NCBI RefSeq assembly: GCF_008369445.1
Contig: NZ_VTWH01000001.1
Span: 992,001-1,056,000, forward strand
DNA: 64,000 nt
Source: Aureimonas fodinaquatilis
Lineage (GTDB): Bacteria; Pseudomonadota; Alphaproteobacteria; Rhizobiales; Rhizobiaceae
Direction: 5' to 3'
The notes beneath the pieces are model-generated. The model was given only the letters and a program-made list of their open reading frames with translations. It had not been told where the DNA came from and did no database searches. Numbering within the stretch: the stretch's first letter is position 1; each line of letters starts with the position of its first letter. A program made the translations under genes and the position numbers. Shown piece by piece: positions 34,340 to 44,049 of this stretch.

Positions 34340-35593
34340 ATGCCTGAAGCGGAACATTGGTCCCTTTCGGGCCGCCCGTCACTGCGCGTTCTTTTCGTAG
34401 CGCTGGCGGGCTTTCTGGTTATCGCCCTTTGGGTTCCAGAAGCCAGACCTCTGGCCATGGCCGGCATTTTCATCACCTTGATAGCATCCATGTTCAGCCG
34501 GCGCTCTGCACGCAGGCGGGCTGCGACGGAAAGTGCCAAGGCACTGTCGCCATGGCCCGATCGTGGTATCAAAACCGTGCTGCAGGCCATGAACGAACCC
34601 GCATTTTTAACCGATAGCGCACTGACCTTGCGGTTTCGCAATGCTGCCAGCGAAGTGAGCTTTGGCTCTTTTGCGCTGGGCGACCCGATTTCCATGCGCT
34701 TCCGCTCGCCAGAGCTTGTTGCCGCGGCCGATGCGGCTTTTGCCAGTGGCCAGCCGCGCACCGTTGAGCTGCTGGAGCGCAGCGGCAAGGAGCGCTATTT
34801 TCAGGTCGATGTTCTGCCTCTTCCAGGTGCCGACGCGGCAACACCCTCTTTTCTGCTGTTCCTGATGCGGGACAAAACCGCAGAGCGCAGCATAGAGAAA
34901 ATGCGGACGGATTTTGTTGCCAATGCCAGCCACGAACTGCGTACGCCTCTGGCTTCGCTGATCGGCTTTATTGAAACGCTGCAGGGCCCGGCGCGCAATG
35001 ACGTTGCCGCACGCGAAAAGTTCCTGAACATCATGCGGGAGCAGGCAGGTCGCATGTCGCGGCTGATCGATGACCTGCTGTCGCTGTCGCGCATTGAAAC
35101 CAAGCCACGCATTGATGCAGATGAAAGAGCCGATCTCGCCGTCATTCTCAGCAGCATATGCGATGCCATGGAAAAACGCGCGGCGGAAGCCGGTCTGGCT
35201 TTCAGCCTGCAACTTGACACGGAATCCGGCGTGGTGAACGGCAATCACGACGAACTGGCACAGGTCTTCGCAAATCTTGCAGAGAACGCGGTAAAATATG
35301 CGGGCGGCGGAGAAAAGGTTGTTCTGGGCGTGCGCCCGGTGGACCGTGAGCCAGCGCTGCTGGAAGCCTATGTACAGGACTTCGGCCGCGGCATTCCGGC
35401 AGAGCATGTTCCCCGGCTCACCGAGCGTTTTTACCGGGTTGAAGATGGCGCTGCCAGCAAGGCGGCCGGCACGGGGCTTGGCCTGTCTATCGTGCGCAAT
35501 ATTTTGCAGCGGCACGGCACGCGCCTGCAGGTTCACTCCGAAGCGGGAATCGGCACGGTTTTCTCCATCCGACTGCGAAAAGCGTCACAATAG
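34340..35593 (+). CDS. phoR: Phosphate regulon sensor kinase PhoR
   Basis: 417 residues. Two N-terminal membrane helices (about 14-50), a PAS domain (about 78-180), the histidine kinase core with His198 in N-A-S-H-E-L-R-T-P-L-A, and an ATPase domain with N-L-A-E-N-A-V-K-Y, D-F-G-R-G-I and G-T-G-L-G-L-S-I. It senses phosphate status through PstSCAB and PhoU and phosphorylates PhoB. The ATG at 34340 follows GGAG; a TTG lies one codon earlier. It precedes the pst genes, and the Pho box comes after it, so phoR itself is not obviously under that box. Confidence 0.96.
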   Translation: MPEAEHWSLSGRPSLRVLFVALAGFLVIALWVPEARPLAMAGIFITLIASMFSRRSARRRAATESAKALSPWPDRGIKTVLQAMNEPAFLTDSALTLRFRNAASEVSFGSFALGDPISMRFRSPELVAAADAAFASGQPRTVELLERSGKERYFQVDVLPLPGADAATPSFLLFLMRDKTAERSIEKMRTDFVANASHELRTPLASLIGFIETLQGPARNDVAAREKFLNIMREQAGRMSRLIDDLLSLSRIETKPRIDADERADLAVILSSICDAMEKRAAEAGLAFSLQLDTESGVVNGNHDELAQVFANLAENAVKYAGGGEKVVLGVRPVDREPALLEAYVQDFGRGIPAEHVPRLTERFYRVEDGAASKAAGTGLGLSIVRNILQRHGTRLQVHSEAGIGTVFSIRLRKASQ

Positions 35594-35636
35594 AATTCCA
35601 CTGCGGCAAATAATCATTTTTATTCAGATATTTAGT

Positions 35637-35665
35637 CTGTCATTTTTCTGTAATTGATCCGTCAT
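35637..35665 (+). promoter_or_regulatory. Triple Pho box upstream of pstS
   Basis: Three seven-base direct repeats at 11-base spacing: CTGTCAT (35637), CTGTAAT (35648), CCGTCAT (35659). This matches the PhoB consensus CTGTCAT with four-base spacers. It lies 102 bases before the pstS start. Confidence 0.93.
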
Positions 35666-35766
35666 ATATCGTTGTCCGTGAGACTGTAGACGATTGTACA
35701 GGCCAGGACGCATCAACGGGTGGTGCTTGGTTTGAAAGTGAAACAAAGCTTTAGGAGCTTCCTTCC

Positions 35767-36813
35767 GTGTCGATCAAAACTCTTGCCAGCCTTGCGCTCG
35801 GCGCCGCCTTCATCTTCTCCGGTCAGGCAAATGCGCAGAACGTTGAGCAGATCCAGATTGCAGGATCGTCCACCGTTTTGCCTTACTCGCAGATTGTTGC
35901 GCAGAATTTTGGTGAAGTTTTCGGCGAATTCCCAACTCCGGTTGTTGAATCCGGCGGCACATCGGGCGGCTTCCGCCAGTTCTGTCAGGGCGTTGGTTCG
36001 CAGACAACAGACATTGCAAATGCTTCACGCGCCATGCGCGATACTGAATTGAAGGCCTGTCAGGACGCCGGCGTGACCGATATCCAGGAAGTTCAGTTCG
36101 GTTATGACGGTATTGTCTTCGCTTCGGCTGCTTCGGGTCCAGACTTCGTTCTGACACCGGAACTGGTTTACGGCGCCTTGGCCAAGAAGGTCGTCAAGGA
36201 TGGCCAGGTTGTCGACAACACAGCGGCCAAATGGTCGGATGTGGATGCGTCGCTGCCAGATCAGGCGATCACCGCCTTCATTCCTGCCGAAAACCACGGC
36301 ACGCGCGAAGTGTTTGACGAAAAGCTGCTGCATGCTGGTTGTGAAGCCACTGGCGCTCTGGAAGCCTTCATTGCTTCGGGCATGGAAAAGGCTGCAGCAA
36401 ACGACGAGTGCCTGCAGGTTCGCGGCGGCAACATCACCACTGACATTTCCGGCGATTACACGGAAACACTGTCGCGCATCGATGCCAACCCACAGGGCGT
36501 TGGCGTTTTCGGCCTGGCATTCTACGAGCAGAACCAGGACCGCCTGAAGGTTGCAACGATCAGCGGTGTAACGCCTTCGGTTGAAACCATCTCTGCCGGT
36601 GAATATCCGGTTTCGCGCCCTCTGTTCTTCTATGTGAAGAAGGCACATGTCGGCGTTGTACCTGGCCTGCAGGAATTTGTTGAGTTCTTCCTCGACGATC
36701 AGATGGTTGGACCAGACGGCCCACTCGCTCAGTATGGTCTGGTTTCCGCACCTGACGCAGAGCGTGAAGCTGCCCGTGAGCAGTTCACTGCCGGCACGCT
36801 GATCGGCGGCTGA
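35767..36813 (+). CDS. pstS: Phosphate-binding protein PstS
   Basis: 348 residues with a GTG start and AGGAG upstream. The signal peptide is cleaved after about residue 23 (A-N-A). Phosphate-binding segments: A-G-S-S-T-V-L-P-Y and S-G-G-T-S-G-G-F. It is the periplasmic receptor for the Pst ABC importer and the first gene after the Pho box. Two hairpins follow before pstC. Confidence 0.96.
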   Translation: MSIKTLASLALGAAFIFSGQANAQNVEQIQIAGSSTVLPYSQIVAQNFGEVFGEFPTPVVESGGTSGGFRQFCQGVGSQTTDIANASRAMRDTELKACQDAGVTDIQEVQFGYDGIVFASAASGPDFVLTPELVYGALAKKVVKDGQVVDNTAAKWSDVDASLPDQAITAFIPAENHGTREVFDEKLLHAGCEATGALEAFIASGMEKAAANDECLQVRGGNITTDISGDYTETLSRIDANPQGVGVFGLAFYEQNQDRLKVATISGVTPSVETISAGEYPVSRPLFFYVKKAHVGVVPGLQEFVEFFLDDQMVGPDGPLAQYGLVSAPDAEREAAREQFTAGTLIGG

Positions 36814-36824
36814 AGGCCCCTACG

Positions 36825-36889
36825 GAACTCCGATCCGGAGTTCTGAATCCTTTGGAGCGCCCGGCGGAGCAGGTTTGCCCCGGGCGCTC
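36825..36889 (+). other. Tandem hairpins between pstS and pstC
   Basis: Stem 1: GAACTCCG-atc-CGGAGTTC (36825-36843). Stem 2: GAGCGCCCGG / CCGGGCGCTC (36855-36864 with 36880-36889). Neither has a strong T tract. They probably stabilise the pstS mRNA 3' end or attenuate read-through so that the receptor is made in excess. Confidence 0.7.
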
Positions 36890-37017
36890 TAAGCTCTTTG
36901 GTTAGTCGCATTTCCCTGCCGCTGGAGCCCCCCGCCTCGAGGCATAACGCTCCGGACTCTACAAAACCTGCGCCGGTTGTGCTTTTCAATCGTTGGATTC
37001 CCGCCAAGAAGGATGTG

Positions 37018-38493
37018 ATGTCAACACTTTCCATCATCTTTGCCGTATTGCTGATTGGTGTCGCGGGATTTTTCCTTGGATACGCCAAAAGCCGGCGCAT
37101 TGCCGCAGATGCCTCCGGCAAGTTGCACTCACGGCCGGTCTATCACGGCTCTTACGTATTTTCGTTCTCTGCGGTTCCCGCTTTGGCGCTGTTGTCGCTC
37201 TGGGTCATCATTTCGCCTATCCTCATTGGCGCGGACATTTCCTCGCGCCTGGCAGAGGTGACGGAAGGGGCTTCCAGCAATCTGGCGCCCAGCATTGTGC
37301 GGTCAATTGCATCCGGCATCAGCTATTTGCCGCCAGATCAGCAGGCCAGTCTGGCCAATGCGGGTGTGGCAGAGCTTCGCCCCTTGTTGACAGCGCGCGG
37401 CGTGCCACTGGCGGCTGATGCGCAGGATTATATGGTGCCATTGGCACAGCATCAGCTTGTGCTGGAAAACCGCAGCATGCTGGCCATGTCCGTCAGCGTT
37501 CTTGCGCTGGCACTGGCGGGTGCGGCCCTGGCCTATTCGCGCATTGCGCTGCGTTTGCGGGCCCGCAATTCGGTTGAGTCCGTCGTGCGCGGCTTTCTCA
37601 TTGCGGCCTCGTCCATCGCTATTCTCACAACCGTCGGCATTGTGTTTTCAATGCTGTTTGAATCTCTGGACTTTTTCTCCAGAATTCCGCCGGCGGAGTT
37701 TTTCTTCGGCACCGTCTGGGAGCCGCGTTTTGCCGCCGCCGGATCCAACGTGCAAGGGCAGTTTGGCCTTATTCCGCTGCTGCTTGGCACATTGTACATT
37801 GCGTTTGTCGCCATGGTGTTTGCCGTGCCGGTCGGGCTTTTCGCGGCAATCTACATGGCCGAATATGCCAGCCGGCCGGTGCGCTCGGTGGTCAAGCCGC
37901 TTCTGGAGGTGCTGGCGGGCATTCCGACCATCGTCTACGGTTTCTTTGCGCTGATCACAGTCGGGCCGTTTCTGCGCGATCTGTCCGCGCAATTGAATGG
38001 CCTTCTGACCGGGGATTATTCCAGTTTCATCCAGGCGCAGAGTGTTTTGACCGCGGGTCTGGTCATGGGCATCATGCTCATTCCATTCGTGTCTTCACTG
38101 TCGGATGATATCATCACTTCGGTGCCACGCGCCCTGCGCGATGGTTCGCTGGGTCTTGGTGCCACCCGTTCGGAAACGGTTCGCCGGGTCATTCTGCCGG
38201 CAGCCTTGCCCGGTATTGTCTCTGCGCTGCTGCTCACCGCCTCACGCGCTATTGGTGAAACCATGATCGTGGTGCTGGCCGCCGGTATTGCCGCAAACAT
38301 CACCATCAACCCGTTTGAGGCCATGACAACAGTGACGATTAAAATCGTCAGCCAGTTGACAGGTGATCTCGACTTTACTTCACCGCAGAGTCTTGTGGCC
38401 TTTGCCCTCGGCATCACCCTGTTTGTCATGACGCTGATGCTGAATATTTTCGCCCTCTACATAGTTCGCAAGTACCGGGAGCAGTACGAATGA
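37018..38493 (+). CDS. pstC: Phosphate ABC transporter permease PstC
   Basis: 491 residues from the ATG at 37018, with AAGAAGGA upstream; an earlier open frame to 36898 has no site. The C-terminal 290 residues are the usual permease with six helices and the coupling motif (S-L-G-L-G-A-T-R-S-E-T). The N-terminal 200 residues are an extra module: membrane helices at about 2-20 and 48-70, a periplasmic loop and a helix near 160-180. This is the long alphaproteobacterial form, against about 320 residues in E. coli. Confidence 0.95.
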   Translation: MSTLSIIFAVLLIGVAGFFLGYAKSRRIAADASGKLHSRPVYHGSYVFSFSAVPALALLSLWVIISPILIGADISSRLAEVTEGASSNLAPSIVRSIASGISYLPPDQQASLANAGVAELRPLLTARGVPLAADAQDYMVPLAQHQLVLENRSMLAMSVSVLALALAGAALAYSRIALRLRARNSVESVVRGFLIAASSIAILTTVGIVFSMLFESLDFFSRIPPAEFFFGTVWEPRFAAAGSNVQGQFGLIPLLLGTLYIAFVAMVFAVPVGLFAAIYMAEYASRPVRSVVKPLLEVLAGIPTIVYGFFALITVGPFLRDLSAQLNGLLTGDYSSFIQAQSVLTAGLVMGIMLIPFVSSLSDDIITSVPRALRDGSLGLGATRSETVRRVILPAALPGIVSALLLTASRAIGETMIVVLAAGIAANITINPFEAMTTVTIKIVSQLTGDLDFTSPQSLVAFALGITLFVMTLMLNIFALYIVRKYREQYE

Positions 38494-39800
38494 GCGACGT
38501 TTCCATGAATGCCGCTCCGGTCAGTGCTGCGCCACCGCGCCGGGATATCGGGATTAAAAAGCGCTATGCTGCTGAACGCCGGTTCAAGGCTTACGGAATA
38601 GGTGCCATTGCCATCGGCCTGTCCTTCCTGGTGATCCTGCTATGGACGGTCATTTCACAGGGCTACACAGCCTTCTGGCAGACTGAAATCAGCCTGCCAG
38701 TGCAATTTTCGCAGGAGGTCATTGATCCGAATGGCCAACTGGATGAAGCGACGATGCGTCGCGCAAACTATCCAAAGTTGGTGCAGGACGCGATCTTGCA
38801 GCGGCTGGATATCGATCCTTCCAACCGGCAGGAAGCAACACGGGCCGCAGCACTGGTTTCGCAGGGTGTGCGCCAGCAACTGGCGGGCATGGTCAGGGAT
38901 GATCCTGCCATTATCGGCACCACGCAGAACATCTGGGTGCTGGCCAGTTCCACGGTAGACAGCGCGGTCAAAGGCCAGTTCGACCTTTCCGTGGAAGAAA
39001 GCCGCCGCCCGCTGAACGACATGCAACTGGGCTGGCTGAACGAGCTTGAGGCTTCGGGTGAGCTGCAGCAGCGTTTCAATACGGGCTTCTTCACCTTTGG
39101 CGCTTCCAGCCGGGCAGAGACCGCCGGTGTCGGTGTGGCCATTATCGGCTCGCTCTACATGATGGGCATTGTGCTTTTGCTGGCACTGCCAATCGGCGTC
39201 GCAGCTTCAATCTACCTGGAAGAATTTGCGCCGAAGAACCGCTTGACCGATCTGATTGAAGTCAACATCAACAATCTTGCAGCCGTGCCATCCATTGTGT
39301 TCGGTCTGTTGGGTCTGGCAGTGTTTATCAACTGGTTTGGCCTGCCGCGGTCTGCTTCGCTGGTCGGTGGTCTGGTGCTGACATTAATGACACTGCCAAC
39401 AATCATCATCGCAACACGTGCGGCGCTCAAGGCTGTTCCGCCCTCCATTCGGGCGGCGGCACTGGGTCTGGGTGCTTCCAAAAACCAGATGGTGTTTCAA
39501 CACGTGCTTCCCTTGGCAGCTCCCGGAATTCTGACCGGTACCATCATCGGACTGGCGCAGGCTCTGGGTGAAACAGCACCCTTGCTGCTGATCGGCATGG
39601 TGGCCTTCGTGGTGGAGTTTCCATCAGGCCCGATGAGCCCGTCAACTGCCCTGCCTGTGCAGATCTTCATGTGGGCAAACGAAGCAGAGCGCGCCTTTGT
39701 CGAGCGCACGTCGGGTGCCATCATCGTTCTGCTTGCATTCCTCGCCATAATGAACATTGCCGCGGTTCTGTTGCGCCGCCGTTTCGAACGCCGCTGGTAG
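38490..39800 (+). CDS. pstA: Phosphate ABC transporter permease PstA
   Basis: 436 residues, overlapping pstC by four bases. One N-terminal helix (about 34-54) is followed by an insert of about 150 residues that should be periplasmic (the alphaproteobacterial DUF3333-like region). The standard permease domain (about 210-430) carries the coupling loop A-L-G-L-G-A-S-K-N-Q-M. It forms the channel with PstC. Confidence 0.95.
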   Translation: MSDVSMNAAPVSAAPPRRDIGIKKRYAAERRFKAYGIGAIAIGLSFLVILLWTVISQGYTAFWQTEISLPVQFSQEVIDPNGQLDEATMRRANYPKLVQDAILQRLDIDPSNRQEATRAAALVSQGVRQQLAGMVRDDPAIIGTTQNIWVLASSTVDSAVKGQFDLSVEESRRPLNDMQLGWLNELEASGELQQRFNTGFFTFGASSRAETAGVGVAIIGSLYMMGIVLLLALPIGVAASIYLEEFAPKNRLTDLIEVNINNLAAVPSIVFGLLGLAVFINWFGLPRSASLVGGLVLTLMTLPTIIIATRAALKAVPPSIRAAALGLGASKNQMVFQHVLPLAAPGILTGTIIGLAQALGETAPLLLIGMVAFVVEFPSGPMSPSTALPVQIFMWANEAERAFVERTSGAIIVLLAFLAIMNIAAVLLRRRFERRW

Positions 39801-39818
39801 AAAGGCTCGCTGGAGACC

Positions 39819-40631
39819 ATGATGGAGAATATCAAATTGACGGCCGGTTCGGCACCAGTGGGACAGAAGCAGATGCTGACAAAGATGCGCGGTGAAAAGG
39901 TTTGCGTTTTTTACGGTGCCAAGCAGGCACTGTATGACGTGGATCTTGATGTGCCGGAGCGTCAGGTCACTGCGCTGATCGGCCCATCCGGCTGCGGCAA
40001 GTCCACATTCCTGCGCACTTTGAACCGCATGAATGACACGATTGAAGGCTGCCGGATCGTCGGCAAGATCACGCTGGATGGTGAAGATATCTACCAGCCT
40101 GATCTGGATGTGGTGGAACTGCGTGCCCGGGTGGGCATGGTGTTTCAAAAGCCCAATCCGTTTCCGAAATCGATTTTCGAGAATGTTGCCTATGGACCGA
40201 AAATTCACGGTCTGGCCCGCAACAAGACCGATCTGGAAGAGATTGTTGCAACGAGCCTGAAACGCGCTGGCTTGTTTGAAGAGGTCAAGGACCGGCTGGA
40301 TGAGCCGGGCACCGGCCTTTCAGGCGGTCAGCAGCAGCGCCTTTGCATTGCGCGCGCCATTGCCGTTTCACCGGAAGTCATCCTGATGGACGAGCCATGC
40401 TCGGCACTGGACCCGATTGCGACCGCAACAGTTGAAGAGTTGATTGACGAGTTGAAGCAGAACTTCACGATTGTCATCGTCACGCACTCCATGCAGCAGG
40501 CGGCACGTGTGTCGCAACGTACGGCCATGTTCCACCTGGGCCGCATTGTTGAAGTGGGGGCAACGGAGAAAATGTTCTCCAACCCCGATGACAAGCGCAC
40601 CCAGGACTATATTACCGGTCGGTTTGGCTAA
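39819..40631 (+). CDS. pstB: Phosphate ABC transporter ATPase PstB
   Basis: 270 residues. Walker [10 protein letters not shown] at 55-63, signature L-S-G-G-Q-Q-Q-R, Walker [14 protein letters not shown] and the switch His in V-T-H-S-M. Energises PstSCA. It follows pstA by 18 bases and precedes phoU by 16. The start could be either of two adjacent ATG codons. Confidence 0.97.
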   Translation: MMENIKLTAGSAPVGQKQMLTKMRGEKVCVFYGAKQALYDVDLDVPERQVTALIGPSGCGKSTFLRTLNRMNDTIEGCRIVGKITLDGEDIYQPDLDVVELRARVGMVFQKPNPFPKSIFENVAYGPKIHGLARNKTDLEEIVATSLKRAGLFEEVKDRLDEPGTGLSGGQQQRLCIARAIAVSPEVILMDEPCSALDPIATATVEELIDELKQNFTIVIVTHSMQQAARVSQRTAMFHLGRIVEVGATEKMFSNPDDKRTQDYITGRFG

Positions 40632-40647
40632 TTCGCAGGAGGAATTG

Positions 40648-41376
40648 ATGGAAGACCATATTGTACGGTCCTATGACGAGGAACTGAAATTCATTCTGCG
40701 CCGCATTTCCGAAATGGGCGGTCAGGCAGAACGGATGCTGGAGCAATCGGTGCGCGCGCTTATTCGCAGCGACCTCTCGCTGGCGCAGACAGTGGTGGCA
40801 GACGATGTGCTGCTGGATGCGGCAGAGCGTGAGCTGGAAGAGCGTGCCGTTCTGACAATCGCCAAGCGCCAGCCCATGGCTCGCGATCTTCGCGAGATAG
40901 TGGGTGCAATCCGCATCGCATCTGATCTGGAGCGCATTGGCGACCTTGGCAAAAACATCGCCAAGCGCGCGATTGCAGTGCATGAATTTGGCCAGCCACT
41001 GCAATTGACACGCGGCATCGAGCATATGGCCAGCCTGGCGCAGGAGCAGTTGAAAGATGTTCTTGATGCCTATGCGGCGCGTGATGCGGAGCGGGCTGCG
41101 GCAGTGCGGGCGCGCGATGAAGACATCGATTCCATGTACACGTCGATCTTCCGCGAACTTCTGACATACATGATGGAAGACCCACGCAATATCACGGCCT
41201 GCACGCATCTTCTGTTCAGCGCCAAGAATATTGAGCGCATTGGCGACCATGCCACCAATATCGCCGAGACGGTTTACTACATTCAGACCGGACAGCAGTT
41301 CGAGTCCGAGCGGCCGAAAAGCGATGCGACTGCGACAATGGTGCTTCCGGCGACCGTTGCCGGTTCAAACGAGTAG
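40648..41376 (+). CDS. phoU: Phosphate signalling protein PhoU
   Basis: 242 residues, AGGAGG before the ATG. Two homologous three-helix bundles, each with the metal-binding E/D-x-x-x-D motif: R-I-A-S-D-L-E-R-I-G-D-L-G-K-N and N-I-E-R-I-G-D-H-A-T-N. It links Pst transport to PhoR and keeps PhoB off when phosphate is plentiful. Confidence 0.97.
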   Translation: MEDHIVRSYDEELKFILRRISEMGGQAERMLEQSVRALIRSDLSLAQTVVADDVLLDAAERELEERAVLTIAKRQPMARDLREIVGAIRIASDLERIGDLGKNIAKRAIAVHEFGQPLQLTRGIEHMASLAQEQLKDVLDAYAARDAERAAAVRARDEDIDSMYTSIFRELLTYMMEDPRNITACTHLLFSAKNIERIGDHATNIAETVYYIQTGQQFESERPKSDATATMVLPATVAGSNE

Positions 41377-41381
41377 TGATC

Positions 41382-42101
41382 ATGAACGCACGTATTACGG
41401 TTGTGGAGGACGAAGAGGCTCTCAGCGTCCTCCTGCGATACAATCTTGAAGCCGAAGGCTACACGGTTGACACGATCATGCGCGGGGATGACGCCGATCT
41501 GCGCCTCAAGGAAGAGGTGCCGGATCTCCTGATCCTTGACTGGATGCTGCCGGGCCTTTCCGGCGTTGAACTGTGCCGGCGCTTGCGCATGCGGGCTGAA
41601 ACAGAGCGGATGCCCATCATTCTGCTCACCGCCCGCGGTGAAGAGAGTGAGCGTGTGCGCGGGCTTTCCGTTGGCGCAGACGATTATGTGGTCAAACCGT
41701 TCTCGACCCCCGAACTGATGGCGCGGGTCAAAGGGCTGCTGCGGCGCATCAAGCCCGAGCGCATTTCATCGCAACTGTCTGCGGGTGATATCGATCTGGA
41801 CCGTGAAACGCATCGTGTTCGTCGGTCGGGCCGGGAAGTGCGGCTTGGACCAACGGAATTCAAGCTGCTGGAGTTTTTCCTGCAGGCTCCGGGCCGCGTG
41901 TTTTCCCGCGAGCAATTGTTGGATGGCGTTTGGGGCAGGGACATCTACGTGGATGAGCGCACAGTGGATGTGCACGTCGGGCGCCTGCGCAAGGCGATCA
42001 ACCGCGGCCGGCAGCGTGATCCGATCCGGACAGTTCGCGGCTCGGGCTATTCGCTGGATGAAACTTTTGCCAGCCTGAAAACATCCGGCCTGCGCGCCTG
42101 A
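41382..42101 (+). CDS. phoB: Phosphate regulon response regulator PhoB
   Basis: 239 residues. Receiver domain with E9-D10-E11, phosphoacceptor Asp53 (L-I-L-D-W-M-L-P-G) and K-P-F; OmpR-type winged helix with R-T-V-D-V-H-V-G-R-L-R-K-A-I. It binds Pho boxes such as the one before pstS. ATG 41382 is preferred to a GTG at 41376 that overlaps the phoU stop. Placing phoB last and phoR first in the cluster is the usual rhizobial order. Confidence 0.97.
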   Translation: MNARITVVEDEEALSVLLRYNLEAEGYTVDTIMRGDDADLRLKEEVPDLLILDWMLPGLSGVELCRRLRMRAETERMPIILLTARGEESERVRGLSVGADDYVVKPFSTPELMARVKGLLRRIKPERISSQLSAGDIDLDRETHRVRRSGREVRLGPTEFKLLEFFLQAPGRVFSREQLLDGVWGRDIYVDERTVDVHVGRLRKAINRGRQRDPIRTVRGSGYSLDETFASLKTSGLRA

Positions 42102-42104
42102 TTG

Positions 42105-42145
42105 CCCATTCTGAAGAAACCGAGCGGGGTTTGGTTCAGAATGGG
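42105..42145. terminator. Bidirectional hairpin after phoB
   Basis: 11-base-pair stem CCCATTCTGAA / TTCAGAATGGG, with an inner AAACC/GGTTT pair. It overlaps the stop codon of the convergent SLC13 gene. Confidence 0.7.
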
Positions 42146-43968
42146 AAGACCGCAGGCACAATGGCGATGCTGGTGAAAAGCGCGATCAGCGCCAGGGGAA
42201 CACCCATCCGGACAAAGTCAAAGAAGCTGTAATTGCCCGGGCCGACAACCAGTGTGTTAACCGGAGATGACACCGGTGTCATGAACGCTGCCGATGCCGC
42301 CAGCGCAACCGTCATGGCGAAGGGATAGGGGGATGCCCCCATTTCTGCCGCGACCGCCAGCGCTACCGGTGCCATGAGCACGGCTGTGGCTGTGTTGGAT
42401 ATGAACAGTCCGAGAATTGCCGTGGTTACGAAAATCGCCGCAAGGCCGATGCGCGGGCTGGCTTCGCCAATCAATGACAGCAGCCCATTGGCTGCCAGAT
42501 CCACCCCGCCGGTGTTTTGCAGAGCCAGCGAGAATGGCAGCATGCCAACAATCAGGATCAGGCTTTGCCAGTGAATAGACCGATAGGCGCTGTTCATATC
42601 CACACAACCGAACAGGCCCAGCAACAGGCAGCCGATCAGCGCGGCCTGAACATTGGCCACGACGCCGCTGACCATGAGTGCGACAATCAGCGCCAGGATG
42701 GCAATGGCGAAAGGCGCGCGCGTGGGCTTTTCAATAACTTCGTCCAGCTCTGCCGGCATGGTCAGAACCAGCAGGTTGCGGTCGTGGCGAATGTTGCGGA
42801 TGGCTTTCCACGGACCAACGGCCAGCAGCGTATCACCCAATTTCAGGCGCTGGGAGTGGACCGGGCCCTGAGAGGCAGTCGAACCCTGTTTGATGCCGAT
42901 GATTGACAGGTCATACTCACTGCGAAACCGGCTTTCCGCCACGGTTTTGTCAATCAGCCGCGAACTGGGCGGAACCATCAGTTCCACCATGCCGATGTCC
43001 TGCGCATTGTCGCTGAAATAATTTCCAGAGATTGGCAGTCGGTTTAGCCCATAGTGCTGGCAGAGCGCTTCCATTTCCCTGTCGCCATTCAGCACGTCGA
43101 GAAACAACACGTCATTTGCCTGTAACTGCGTGCTGGCAACCGGTCTGATAAGCCTGCGGCTCATGCCCCTGTGGCGCTCAACAGCAATGATGTTGATGCC
43201 CGATGTCGCGCGCAGATCCAGCATATCCAGCCGTTTGCCTGCCCATTGAGAGTCTTTCCGCAGTGCAATGCGAAATTCACGACCAGCAAGGCTGTAATCG
43301 CTGATCCAGTCTGATAGCCGCGGGCGGGCTGCAGGTTCAGCCACTGATTTTGGGGCAAGCCATCGCCGTGCCAGCAGCATATAGCCGATGGCCAGAACCA
43401 GAATGGGAATACCGAACGGGGTGAAAGCAAAAAAGCTGAAGCCTTCATGCCCGTCACGCACCAATTGGCTGTTCACCACAAGGTTGGGCGCGGTGGCGAC
43501 AAGTGTCATCATGCCGCTGATCAGCGCAGCGATGCTGAGCGGCATCATCAGCCTGCCAGCAGCAATGCCGGTATTCCCCGCTATGCGCAGCACGATGGGA
43601 ATGAAAATTGCCACCACGCCGGTAGAACTCATGAACGCGCCGATAAACGCCACCAGCAACATCAACAGCACAAGAAGCCGGGTTTCGCCCGGGCCTGCAT
43701 AGCGAATGAGGCCATCGCCCATTTTCTGCGCCACACCGGTGCGAACCAAAGCCTCACCAACCACAAACAGCAGCGCGATGAGAATGATGTTCGGATCGCT
43801 GAACCCGGCCAGACTGTCAGCAATGGTGATGGTGCCGGTCAATGGCAGAATGGCCATCATGGTCAGTGCCACCGCGTCCATTCGCGGGCGGCCGGTGGCG
43901 AACATGAAAATGGTTGCAGCCAGAAGACATAAGACGATTGCCAGTTCAAAATTCACAAACCATTCCAA
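42136..43968 (-). CDS. SLC13/DASS family transporter with TrkA-C domains
   Basis: 610 residues. Two membrane halves (about 8-205 and 415-610) with DASS signatures (S-S-T-G-V-V-A-I-F-I-P; S-N-T-A-T-A-V-L-M-A-P), separated by a soluble region of about 200 residues containing two TrkA-C (RCK_C) domains. It is a sodium- or proton-coupled anion importer; this architecture includes sulfate and dicarboxylate carriers, so the substrate is open. The reading frame begins with TTG at 43968 and the ribosome site is poor. Adjacency to the Pho genes does not prove a link, and no Pho box was seen. Confidence 0.88.
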   Translation of the reverse strand: MEWFVNFELAIVLCLLAATIFMFATGRPRMDAVALTMMAILPLTGTITIADSLAGFSDPNIILIALLFVVGEALVRTGVAQKMGDGLIRYAGPGETRLLVLLMLLVAFIGAFMSSTGVVAIFIPIVLRIAGNTGIAAGRLMMPLSIAALISGMMTLVATAPNLVVNSQLVRDGHEGFSFFAFTPFGIPILVLAIGYMLLARRWLAPKSVAEPAARPRLSDWISDYSLAGREFRIALRKDSQWAGKRLDMLDLRATSGINIIAVERHRGMSRRLIRPVASTQLQANDVLFLDVLNGDREMEALCQHYGLNRLPISGNYFSDNAQDIGMVELMVPPSSRLIDKTVAESRFRSEYDLSIIGIKQGSTASQGPVHSQRLKLGDTLLAVGPWKAIRNIRHDRNLLVLTMPAELDEVIEKPTRAPFAIAILALIVALMVSGVVANVQAALIGCLLLGLFGCVDMNSAYRSIHWQSLILIVGMLPFSLALQNTGGVDLAANGLLSLIGEASPRIGLAAIFVTTAILGLFISNTATAVLMAPVALAVAAEMGASPYPFAMTVALAASAAFMTPVSSPVNTLVVGPGNYSFFDFVRMGVPLALIALFTSIAIVPAVFPF

Positions 43969-44049
43969 TCCTGGATCATCAATGAATTGTGCGGTGCAGG
44001 TGTCGCAACTGCTACCTGTTCCGTGCCAGTTTGGCTGTTCAAATTTGCG

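Noticed and set aside
42136-43968. SLC13 transporter as a member of the Pho regulon
   Set aside because: No Pho box upstream, convergent orientation and a separate terminator; only proximity suggested it.
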